DNA of 7,104 nt from Desulfocicer vacuolatum DSM 3385 (GTDB lineage: Bacteria; Desulfobacterota; Desulfobacteria; Desulfobacterales; SURF-7). Where the stretch lies: the NCBI GenBank assembly GCA_945870015.1, contig CAMBQS010000174.1:1-7104 (forward strand). Reading direction: 5' to 3'. The first letter of the stretch is position 1; each line of letters starts with the position of its first letter. The notes beneath the pieces were generated by a model. The model was not told the origin of the DNA. It did no database searches and saw only the letters and a list, made by a program, of their open reading frames with translations. The position numbers and the translations under genes are program-made. Shown here piece by piece: positions 1 to 5,770 of this stretch.

Positions 1-1197
1 AATGGTTTTATTTTTTATGCGATCCTCAAAAGAAAGTTGAAGCCTTTTTGCATAAAGCTTATCCGGAGTGGCAATACCGATGCAGATGGTTCCTGTTGGC
101 TTTTCCAGGGTTCCTCCATCCGGGCCTGCTATTCCACTGGTTGCCAGCCCATAGGTCGTTCCGGAAACATCCCGGACCCCTTTGGCCATTTCACGGACAA
201 TCTGTTCGCTGACTGCTCCATAAGAATCCAGGGAATCCCTGGAAACATCCAGAACCTGAATCTTTGCCTGGTTTGAATAGGTAACGCCAGAAAACATAAA
301 ATACGCTGAACTGCCTGGAATATTGGTCAGCATATGGGAAATCAGCCCTCCGGTGCAGCTCTCCGCGACACTCAGGGTCGCCTTCTTATGGATCAGCAGT
401 CTGCCGATCTCCTCTTCCATGGAAAGACCTGCTTCGGAAAAAATCCATTGCCCAAGCCTCTCCATCACCCAGGCACCGGCTTTTTCAATCTGTTCACGGA
501 TTCCGGCATCCTGGCTTCCGTTTGCGTAAAGACGGATCTGAATCATCGGGAAATGAGCCCTGAGTCCGAGTCTGACTTCAGGAAATTGGGAGGACAACCC
601 GCCAAGCCTCTCTCCGACAACCGATTCGGGCAACCCGAATAACGACATTTTTTTAATCCGGAAAACCAGTTCTTCCTGTTCAAACCTCTTTTTTATCTCC
701 GGCAATACAGCATGGGACATCAGATACCGCATTTCTGATGGAACACCGGGTATGCAAAACAGATGGCATTTGCCGACTTTTGTAACAAAACCCGGAGCGG
801 TTCCCACTGGATTCGGCAAACATACCGACCCATCCGGCAGCATGGCCTGTTTTTGATCTGCAAGATGCTCCGGCCGGTTCCGTTTTCGAAAATAAGCCTT
901 TATGGATTGATCTGCTTCTTCACTGAATATCAGCGGAACACCGGCAGCGCCGGCAACCGCTTCTGCGGTAAGATCATCTTCTGTTGGTCCCAACCCGCCT
1001 GTGACAATTGCAATGTCCGACCGGGTTCCGATGTCTGTAAGAACTTCGATGAGATCATCCAGATTATCCCCGACACAATACTTCCGGTATACAAAAATTC
1101 CCGCTTCAACCAGTTTGCCTGCAATATAAGCTGCATTGCTGTCAACAATGGCGCCGGTCAGTATTTCATCACCCGTGGAGAGAATCACCGCTTTCAT
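1..1197 (-). CDS. cinA: CinA family protein (competence/damage-inducible protein A; NMN deamidase / ADP-ribose pyrophosphatase), 3' end cut by window edge
   Basis: The frame is open for 399 codons from ATG 1197 to the left edge; full-length family members are about 410-420 residues, so only a short tail is missing. Residues 1-170 are the molybdopterin-binding-like N-terminal domain (COG1058), with STGDEILTG near residue 7, TGGLGPTEDD at 66-75, PNPVGTAPGF at 128-137 and PGVPSEM at 150-156. The C-terminal domain (PncC/CinA-C, NMN amidohydrolase) shows SVAESCTGG at 276-284, YSNQAK at 307-312 and SGIAGPDGG at 354-362. Known members recycle NMN to nicotinate mononucleotide and hydrolyse ADP-ribose in the cytoplasm; substrate use here is inferred from family. 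The ATG lies 3 bp after the mlaA stop and the AAGGTGG Shine-Dalgarno-like sequence sits inside the end of mlaA, which implies translational coupling. Both domains are intact. The family call is very secure; the 'competence' name is historical. Confidence 0.95.
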   Translation of the reverse strand, partial: MKAVILSTGDEILTGAIVDSNAAYIAGKLVEAGIFVYRKYCVGDNLDDLIEVLTDIGTRSDIAIVTGGLGPTEDDLTAEAVAGAAGVPLIFSEEADQSIKAYFRKRNRPEHLADQKQAMLPDGSVCLPNPVGTAPGFVTKVGKCHLFCIPGVPSEMRYLMSHAVLPEIKKRFEQEELVFRIKKMSLFGLPESVVGERLGGLSSQFPEVRLGLRAHFPMIQIRLYANGSQDAGIREQIEKAGAWVMERLGQWIFSEAGLSMEEEIGRLLIHKKATLSVAESCTGGLISHMLTNIPGSSAYFMFSGVTYSNQAKIQVLDVSRDSLDSYGAVSEQIVREMAKGVRDVSGTTYGLATSGIAGPDGGTLEKPTGTICIGIATPDKLYAKRLQLSFEDRIKNKTI

Positions 1198-1200
1198 GGT

Positions 1201-2064
1201 TTAATGCGCCACCTTGTTTTTTCTCAGTTGAAGATATCCGTCCCGTATGGCCTCGTAGGGGTCCAAAGCCGCATCCTTTATCGTCTCATAATCCCCGATT
1301 CGAAAAGATGTCGTATTAATGGTTTCAAGTGTCTGAAGTCCTATGGACAGCTCGATTGCATGAATATAATAGGTAGGTTTCAAAAAAATATCCCCGGCTA
1401 TTCCTGCTGAATCACGAATTGTGGAAGGGCCGAGTACCGGCAGGGTAAGATACCATCCAGTGCCAATCCCCCAGTATCCGAACGTCTGTCCGAGATCCTC
1501 ATCTGTTTTTTTTAATTTTGGAAAATCACCGGCTGGATCACCAAACCCCAGAAATCCAATGGTAGTGTTGACCAGAAACCGGGCAAAGGTTGCTTCTGCT
1601 TCACTACCCTTGCCCTGAAGAAGACAGTTGATAAACTGAAGCGGAGATTCAAGATTTGCGAAAAAATTCGATATACCTTTACGAATCACAACCGGTACCA
1701 CATAACCATACCCCTGGCTGACTGGTTTCAATACCCAGAAGTACAGCCTGTCGTTAAACTGGTACATCAACATGTTCCAGGGCTCCAGCGGGTCCGGTAT
1801 TTCGACTGCTACCTCATCCTCTTCCGGATAATCATCTTCAACCTCTTCATCATCATCGGCCATGTTGTCACTGTCAGCAATAACATTTACCGTATCATCG
1901 ATAAATTCCGAACGGTTCTGAACCGAAGAAGGATGGGCAGCCGGTTTCGATGGAGAATCCGGCTGCGCAAAGGAGGTGTTCAATTCACTGAAGAATCCAA
2001 TGCACACCATTAAAAAGAATGGGAATATCCTTTTCATTCCTGTCTTATGGAAATCATGAATCAA
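1201..2064 (-). CDS. mlaA: MlaA/VacJ family outer-membrane phospholipid transport protein
   Basis: 287 codons from a TTG start. MlaA sits in the outer membrane and removes mislocalised phospholipid from the outer leaflet, passing it to MlaC. The MlaA domain runs from about residue 90 to 275. Family motifs seen are DPLEPWN (91-97), FNDRLYFWVLKPVSQGY, a SNFFANLESPLQFIN block, a RFLVNTTIGFLGFGDPA block, GQTFGYWGIG and LPVLGPSTIRD. The TTG at 2064 overlaps the mlaC stop (TTGA) and has AGGA 9 bases upstream. The alternative ATG at 2037 gives a cleaner signal peptide (MKR, then a hydrophobic run, then SFA-Q) but has no well-spaced ribosome site. Two oddities. The only N-terminal cysteine (C21 from the TTG) lies in LMVC, a poor lipobox, so this may be a signal-peptidase-I product and not the lipoprotein seen in E. 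coli. Residues 65-88 are an unusually acidic, low-complexity linker before the domain. Confidence 0.94.
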   Translation of the reverse strand: MIHDFHKTGMKRIFPFFLMVCIGFFSELNTSFAQPDSPSKPAAHPSSVQNRSEFIDDTVNVIADSDNMADDDEEVEDDYPEEDEVAVEIPDPLEPWNMLMYQFNDRLYFWVLKPVSQGYGYVVPVVIRKGISNFFANLESPLQFINCLLQGKGSEAEATFARFLVNTTIGFLGFGDPAGDFPKLKKTDEDLGQTFGYWGIGTGWYLTLPVLGPSTIRDSAGIAGDIFLKPTYYIHAIELSIGLQTLETINTTSFRIGDYETIKDAALDPYEAIRDGYLQLRKNKVAH

Positions 2065-2678
2065 GATGAAGCGTCCTGCTTTTTCTGTTCCGATATTTTC
2101 TTTTTCAACCGGGCGATGAGCTGTTCCGGGGTTTCCTTGTTCAGTATTTTACTGAATTGGGTCCGGTAATTATTCACCAGACTTACACCCTCGATCACAA
2201 CATCATAAATACGCCAGCCGCTCTTACTGTTTACCATTTTATAATCCAGAGGAATTGCATCATTCTGCCTTGGGATATTGGTTTTCACAACTGCTTTGCC
2301 GTTCTTTAGCTGTTCCTGTGATAAAAAGACTACCTTCTCTCCCTGATAGGCATCTCTGACTTTCTGATAATAGGTATAACCCAGAAAATCGGCGAATGTA
2401 TCCTGAAACTCCTGCTGCTGTTCTTTCGTAAACTTCTTCCATTGACGGGCGATGGTTCGTTTCGAAATCTCCTCGAAATCAAAAATCTTCCGGATCACGG
2501 CCATGATCTCAATCCGCTGGACCTCGCTTTGCGTCTTGTCCTTGTATTTTGGATCTTGCAGGATCTGAACCACCTGTTCAACCGGTCCCCTGAGGTCTTC
2601 CATAGGTTCTGCTGCAAACAATGGGGAAACATGGATAAAAAAAACAAGAAAAAAAATCAACCAGGTCGCACGTTTCAT
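2061..2678 (-). CDS. mlaC: MlaC/Ttg2D family periplasmic phospholipid-binding protein
   Basis: 205 residues, normal for the family. MlaC is the soluble periplasmic carrier that ferries a phospholipid between the MlaA complex and the inner-membrane MlaFED complex. Residues 1-23 are a clear Sec signal peptide (MKR, a long hydrophobic core, then FAA before EP). The mature part shows the family pattern: a helical start (EQVVQILQDP), then FDFEEISKRTIARQWKKFT (66-84), then FADFLGYTYYQKV (95-107), then beta strands ending in SGWRIYDVVIEGVSLVNNYR (153-172). A lysine-rich tail closes it. The ATG at 2678 is preceded by a near-perfect Shine-Dalgarno, GGAGGT at 2682-2687, so the start is secure. It lies 43 bp after mlaD, and its stop overlaps the start of mlaA. 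A nested frame inside it on the same strand is a shadow. Confidence 0.95.
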   Translation of the reverse strand: MKRATWLIFFLVFFIHVSPLFAAEPMEDLRGPVEQVVQILQDPKYKDKTQSEVQRIEIMAVIRKIFDFEEISKRTIARQWKKFTKEQQQEFQDTFADFLGYTYYQKVRDAYQGEKVVFLSQEQLKNGKAVVKTNIPRQNDAIPLDYKMVNSKSGWRIYDVVIEGVSLVNNYRTQFSKILNKETPEQLIARLKKKISEQKKQDASS

Positions 2679-2721
2679 AATACCTCCATCAATTCATTCC
2701 TTACTGTTTCAGGCTGTTCTA

Positions 2722-3168
2722 TCAGACCCCTCCAAACACATATTTGCTGATCAACTCTTCAATATCCACACCCGATTCTGTCTCCGTTATGCTGTCTCCA
2801 TCCTTCAGAACCACATCTGAAGCACCCGGGGTGAGTTTGATGAATTTATCCCCGATCAATCCGGCTGTCTTTAAAGAGGCAATCACATCATCGCCCAGCT
2901 CGACCTGTTTTTCGATTTTCATGGTCACAACCGCTTCCTGGGACTCATGATCAAGATGAATATCTGAAACCTGTCCCACCTGGACACCTGCAATTTCAAC
3001 ACTGGCTCCTCTTGTCAAACCGGTAACCGATTCAAATTGACCATACAGTGTATAGGTATTTTCTCCGATAATCTCCATTTTTCCAAGCTTAATGGCCAGA
3101 TACCCCACGCAGATGATTCCGGCCAGGACAAACAAACCAACCGAAATTTCAACTGTAGTTTTTTTCAT
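2722..3168 (-). CDS. mlaD: MlaD family MCE-domain protein of the lipid-asymmetry ABC transporter
   Basis: 148 residues, the usual length for MlaD. It is anchored in the inner membrane by one N-terminal helix (about residues 8-26) with the MCE domain (about 37-115) in the periplasm. Known homologues form a hexameric ring on MlaE that binds lipid and docks MlaC. Family features are GQFESVTGLTRGASVEIAGV (43-62), VGQVSDIHLD, SLKTAGLIGDKFIKLTPG (98-115) and the conserved tail DGDSITETESGVDIEELISKY (123-143). The ATG at 3168 was chosen because GGAGGAA stands 3 bases before it. An upstream TTG at 3219 in the same frame has no such site and would place a 9-bp hairpin inside the coding sequence. The gene follows the mlaF-type gene after 137 bp, the longest gap in the operon, and precedes mlaC by 43 bp. 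Confidence 0.95.
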   Translation of the reverse strand: MKKTTVEISVGLFVLAGIICVGYLAIKLGKMEIIGENTYTLYGQFESVTGLTRGASVEIAGVQVGQVSDIHLDHESQEAVVTMKIEKQVELGDDVIASLKTAGLIGDKFIKLTPGASDVVLKDGDSITETESGVDIEELISKYVFGGV

Positions 3169-3193
3169 ATTTCCTCCACAACGGAAATCCTTA

Positions 3194-3216
3194 TCCCTTT
3201 CCTTGACGGAAAGGGA
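3194..3216 (-). promoter_or_regulatory. Intra-operon hairpin upstream of mlaD
   Basis: Positions 3194-3202 pair perfectly with 3208-3216 (9 bp, TCCCTTTCC with GGAAAGGGA), leaving a 5-base loop. In the mRNA it lies 25 bases before the mlaD start codon, in the 137-bp gap after the mlaF-type gene. No U-run follows it on either strand, so it is not a standard intrinsic terminator. It could be an mRNA-stabilising or processing element; that role is inference. Confidence 0.55.
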
Positions 3217-3305
3217 CAACGGAACTTTCTTGAATTTTATTAAAAATACAGGCCAATTCTATCGTATTCACCTGGAATTCCTTGATTCCGGTCAGACAGG
3301 ATCTG

Positions 3306-4520
3306 CTAACAGACCCGGAACTCATATCGCATATCCTGCTTTTGCTCCGCACGCGCAATCAGGTCTGCAAGTTGATCCCCCTTCCGGACTCCAATAAATC
3401 CGGCTGAGATGGAAAAACAGAAATCAGGATAAGGATGATCCCCGGCGATCTCAACTCTGCTCAGTTCAATAGAAAGCCTGGTGCAGACAATCTTTGCCCT
3501 TTCCAGATCGCTGCCGGAAAGAATGACCATCAGTTTGCTCAGCTCAAACCGGGAACAGGAGTCAATAATCCGGAGATGTTTCTGAACATGGTTGGAAAAA
3601 TCTTTCATTATTGTCTGGGCTGCCATATGCCCGATACGAAGACTGATCTCGTCCATATTCTCAATGGTCAGCATGATAATGGAAAATGGAATATTGTACC
3701 GCTCAAGCCGATCCATCTCCTCATGAAACCGTTTTTCACCCTGGGTCTGCTGAAGCGCCATCCCGTTTACATGATCAAAACCGCTTTTCAGCCCCTTGAT
3801 AAATTCCTGTACTGTTGAGTTCTTCGCTTTTTGAATTTCCACGGGCGTGCCGTCAAAAATAATATTTCCTTCATCCAGCATCAGGATCCGCTGGGCAATG
3901 GTAAAGATATCCGGAATGGCATGACTCACGATAATACCGGTAAATCCAAATCGTTTCTGATAGTCGGATATCATATGATGAACAGCATGTTTACGGATCG
4001 GATCCAGACCGGTGGTGGGTTCATCAAACAAAATAATCTCAGGGTCCGTTACCAATGCCCTGGCCAGGGCAACCCGTTTTTTCATGCCGCCTGAAATCTG
4101 TGACGGATATTGATCATCCACTTTAAAAAGCTCAAGCTGTTCCAGCTTTTCCCGGACTTTATCGTGAATCTCATTTTTGGACAATCGGGTTCTCTCCGCA
4201 AGGGGCATGGCGACATTTTCATACACCGTCATGGAATCAAACAATGCATTCCCCTGAAAAACATAACTTACCTTTTCCCTGAATACGCGCTGTTCCTCCC
4301 GTTTCATCTTCAGCAAAGGACGGCCCTGGAACAATACCCTGCCGGAATCCGGCCGTAAAAGCCCGATGATATGCCGGAGCAGAACGCTCTTTCCCATACC
4401 GCTTTTCCCGATGATGGCCGTAATCTCACCCTGGAAAATCTGTAAATCCAACTGCTTTAAAATCCGGTTGGATCCAAAGGTTTTTTCAACCTTCTCAAAC
4501 TGTATCAGTGGAGTCGCCAT
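3306..4520 (-). CDS. mlaF: MlaF-type ABC transporter ATPase with C-terminal degenerate GGDEF-like domain
   Basis: 404 residues against about 250-270 for ordinary MlaF. Residues 1-245 are a complete ABC ATPase: Walker A GKSGMGKS (38-45), Q-loop glutamine Q89, signature SGGMKKR (143-149), Walker B with D166-E167 in ILFDEPTTGLDP, and H-loop H200 in VSHAIPD. It should power the MlaE permease from the cytoplasmic side. Residues 250-404 follow the GGDEF fold by eye: a DHVNGMALQQ start (249-258), an RLERYNIPFSIIMLTIENMDEI strand-helix block, GHMAAQTIMKDFSNHVQKHLR, then DSCSRFELSKLMVILSG where a cyclase has RYGGDEFxVLL, and ISAGF plus an ARAEQ helix near the end. ELSKL (326-330) replaces GGDEF, so no cyclase activity is expected. 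The frame is continuous with no sign of a joining error. The ATG at 4520 has AAGGA 3 bases upstream and starts 6 bp after mlaE. The extension may be structural or regulatory; its ligand is unknown. Confidence 0.93.
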   Translation of the reverse strand: MATPLIQFEKVEKTFGSNRILKQLDLQIFQGEITAIIGKSGMGKSVLLRHIIGLLRPDSGRVLFQGRPLLKMKREEQRVFREKVSYVFQGNALFDSMTVYENVAMPLAERTRLSKNEIHDKVREKLEQLELFKVDDQYPSQISGGMKKRVALARALVTDPEIILFDEPTTGLDPIRKHAVHHMISDYQKRFGFTGIIVSHAIPDIFTIAQRILMLDEGNIIFDGTPVEIQKAKNSTVQEFIKGLKSGFDHVNGMALQQTQGEKRFHEEMDRLERYNIPFSIIMLTIENMDEISLRIGHMAAQTIMKDFSNHVQKHLRIIDSCSRFELSKLMVILSGSDLERAKIVCTRLSIELSRVEIAGDHPYPDFCFSISAGFIGVRKGDQLADLIARAEQKQDMRYEFRVC

Positions 4521-4526
4521 GATTCC

Positions 4527-5351
4527 TTACAATAAAAATGAGGTCAATACATAATCCACAACAAGAATCAGCACACTGGAAATCACGACCGCGGATGTCG
4601 TGGCCAGGCTGACCCCTCTTGCGCCAAAACCCTCTTCCCGCATATGAACAAAATATCCCTGATAGCAGCAAATGGTCACAACCACAACTGCAAACGCAAT
4701 GGATTTGATAAACCCGCCCATGATGTCATCCATCATGACATTCAGTTCAATCCTTGAAAAATAAGCGCCTGGATTGATCCCTAGAAGTACGCAACCGGTC
4801 AGGTATCCCCCATAAATACCGACAACATCAAAAACCGCCGTCAGCAAAGGAAAACTGATAATGGCCGCCGCGACCTTGGGGCTGACAATAAAACGGATGG
4901 GATTGATATCCATGGTTTGCAGTGCATCCACCTGCTCGGATATTCTCATGATACCGATTTCAGCCGCCATTGCCGACCCTGCCCTGCCGACAATCATGAT
5001 TGCCGTAAAAACCGGTCCAAGCTCACGAATCAGGGTCAAGGAAACCACAACGCCCAGAAGCCCTTCCGAGCCGAACTTGACCAGGGTATAATACCCCTGC
5101 AATCCCAGAACCATGCCTGTGAAGGCTCCCGTCAGCGTGATCACAAACAGCGATTTGGCCCCGATAAAATGAATCTGGTCGACTATTTTCCGGATCTGAA
5201 ACGGATAGGAAAAAATAAAAATCAGGCCATTGATAAAAAAAATTGCCACCGCTCCCAGCTCACGAATCCATTCTGTAGGGCGCCTACCCAGACCGGCAAG
5301 CAGATTCTGAACATGCTGTAAAAAAGGCATCTGACTGTTCCTGTCTGTCAT
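4527..5351 (-). CDS. mlaE: MlaE family ABC transporter permease
   Basis: 274 residues from ATG 5351 (family about 260). It is the inner-membrane subunit of the phospholipid transporter and forms a dimer under the MlaD ring, driven by the MlaF-type ATPase. Several hydrophobic segments are visible: about residues 32-50, 66-92, 98-122, 155-192, 212-235 and 250-273. The family signature is intact: LTGAFTGMVLGLQGY (73-87), RELGPVFTAIMIVGRAGSAMAAE (109-131), SEQVDALQTM (138-147) and GARGVSLATTSAVV. This gene is first in the operon. A TTG at 5363 in the same frame would add four residues, but no ribosome site fits it; the ribosome site for ATG 5351 is also weak (AGG or GGA only). The stop overlaps the ribosome-binding region of the next gene. 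Confidence 0.95.
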   Translation of the reverse strand: MTDRNSQMPFLQHVQNLLAGLGRRPTEWIRELGAVAIFFINGLIFIFSYPFQIRKIVDQIHFIGAKSLFVITLTGAFTGMVLGLQGYYTLVKFGSEGLLGVVVSLTLIRELGPVFTAIMIVGRAGSAMAAEIGIMRISEQVDALQTMDINPIRFIVSPKVAAAIISFPLLTAVFDVVGIYGGYLTGCVLLGINPGAYFSRIELNVMMDDIMGGFIKSIAFAVVVVTICCYQGYFVHMREEGFGARGVSLATTSAVVISSVLILVVDYVLTSFLL

Positions 5352-5491
5352 TGTCGTATCCAACCTGATAAAAATTTTTTAATATAAGTGATCTGTTATG
5401 ATGATAGAGGGATGCCTCTGACGATCGAAATTTTATCCTGACCCACTATTACCATAATTCTCATGTGTTTGAAACCTATTTAAAAAAAGAC

Positions 5492-5521
5492 TTGACAGAT
5501 GTTCCTGCCAGAAGGTAATTA
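5492..5521 (+). promoter_or_regulatory. Probable sigma-70-type promoter of the trp leader/trpE transcript
   Basis: A perfect -35 hexamer TTGACA lies at 5492-5497. The best -10 candidate is TAATTA at 5516-5521, 18 bases downstream; it matches the consensus TATAAT only in part. This would start RNA near 5528, about 28 bases before the leader-peptide ATG. No clear repressor palindrome is visible over it. The -35 is convincing; the exact -10 is uncertain. Confidence 0.55.
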
Positions 5522-5555
5522 TTTACAATACGAAGAAAAAAGGCATTTGTATAGT

Positions 5556-5648
5556 ATGAAATATAACCCAAACATAATTGTAACCTGTTTTCACTGGTGG
5601 TGGCGTATCTGCTTCAGGAAGCTTGCCTGCGGGACGATACCAGTCTGA
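5556..5648 (+). CDS. trpL: trp operon leader peptide (30 aa, three tandem Trp codons)
   Basis: A 30-codon frame, ATG 5556 to TGA 5646-5648, too short for ordinary gene calling. Its middle reads HWWWR: residues 14-16 are three consecutive TGG codons (5595-5603). Trp is the rarest amino acid, and a WWW run just upstream of trpE, followed by tandem terminator-like hairpins, is the hallmark of ribosome-mediated trp attenuation as known in enterobacteria. The role is cis-regulatory: scarce charged tRNA-Trp stalls the ribosome on these codons and changes the fold of the downstream RNA. An A-rich AAAAAAGG lies at 5536-5543, 12 bases before the ATG, a modest ribosome site. The peptide itself probably has no function. 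The reading is strong from sequence alone. Confidence 0.87.
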   Translation: MKYNPNIIVTCFHWWWRICFRKLACGTIPV

Positions 5649-5673
5649 GAGAAATACGATAAAGTAAAGATTC

Positions 5674-5716
5674 AAAACCGTGAGCGCTTCCAAGAAATGC
5701 CACGGTTTTTTATTTT
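5674..5716 (+). terminator. First leader hairpin of the trp attenuator, followed by a U-rich run
   Basis: Positions 5674-5682 (AAAACCGTG) pair with 5701-5709 (CACGGTTTT), 9 bp. Two further G-C pairs (5684-5685 with 5699-5700) can form inside across a one-base bulge. Six T then ATTTT follow the G-C core (5706-5716), so the element resembles an intrinsic terminator or pause site. Its right arm contains CCACGG (5700-5705), which can instead pair with the next hairpin's left arm, so it also acts as the switch strand. Confidence 0.65.
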
Positions 5717-5728
5717 CAGGGGCCGTGG
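5700..5728 (+). promoter_or_regulatory. Candidate antiterminator pairing of the trp attenuator
   Basis: CCACGG at 5700-5705 is fully complementary to CCGTGG at 5723-5728 (loop of 17 bases). Forming this helix removes the lower right half of the left arm of the 5719-5744 terminator stem and also opens the 5674-5709 hairpin, so the three structures exclude each other. This is what an attenuator needs. The pairing is seen in sequence; its use in the cell is inferred. Confidence 0.6.
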
Positions 5729-5750
5729 AAAAAACCACGGCCCCTTTTTT
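5719..5750 (+). terminator. Intrinsic terminator (trp attenuator) before trpE
   Basis: A perfect 10-bp G-C-rich stem, GGGGCCGTGG (5719-5728) with CCACGGCCCC (5735-5744), has an A6 loop and is followed at once by six T (5745-5750). It ends 20 bases before the trpE start and lies on the trpE coding strand, so it terminates the leader RNA and not an upstream gene. The reverse strand has no T-run after the stem, so it is one-directional. Confidence 0.92.
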
Positions 5751-5770
5751 AATTTATGGAGGAGTTGATC

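Larger units (their letters stand above)
5352..5770. other. Divergent intergenic and leader region between the mla operon and trpE
   Basis: This 419-bp stretch separates the minus-strand mla operon from plus-strand trpE. From about 5490 it is filled by a promoter, a leader-peptide gene and an attenuator, listed separately. From 5352 to about 5490 it is AT-rich and must hold the mla promoter. A TATATT -10-like element on the minus strand (5381-5386) is visible, but no convincing -35 box stands at the right distance. No other gene or RNA gene is seen. Confidence 0.6.

Noticed and set aside
763..1410. Open frame of 215 codons on the plus strand
   Set aside because: It lies antisense to the well-supported cinA and mlaA coding regions, has no recognisable domain and no ribosome site; it is a shadow of those genes.
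3169..3219. Upstream TTG start for mlaD adding 17 residues
   Set aside because: The added residues are charged and precede an otherwise ideal ATG with GGAGGAA; the extension overlaps the hairpin and does not match MlaD N-termini.
3306..3773. Active diguanylate cyclase on the ATPase C-terminus
   Set aside because: The GGDEF signature is replaced by ELSKL, and the metal- and substrate-binding residues expected in it are missing, so catalysis is not supported.
5381..5386. TATATT on the minus strand as -10 of the mla operon promoter
   Set aside because: No acceptable -35 hexamer lies 16-18 bases upstream on that strand, and the region is AT-rich enough for chance matches; the mla promoter stays unassigned.
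5523..5738. Open frame of 71 codons on the minus strand in the trp leader
   Set aside because: It runs opposite the leader peptide and through both hairpins; no start signal or family resemblance, while the plus strand has a coherent attenuator.
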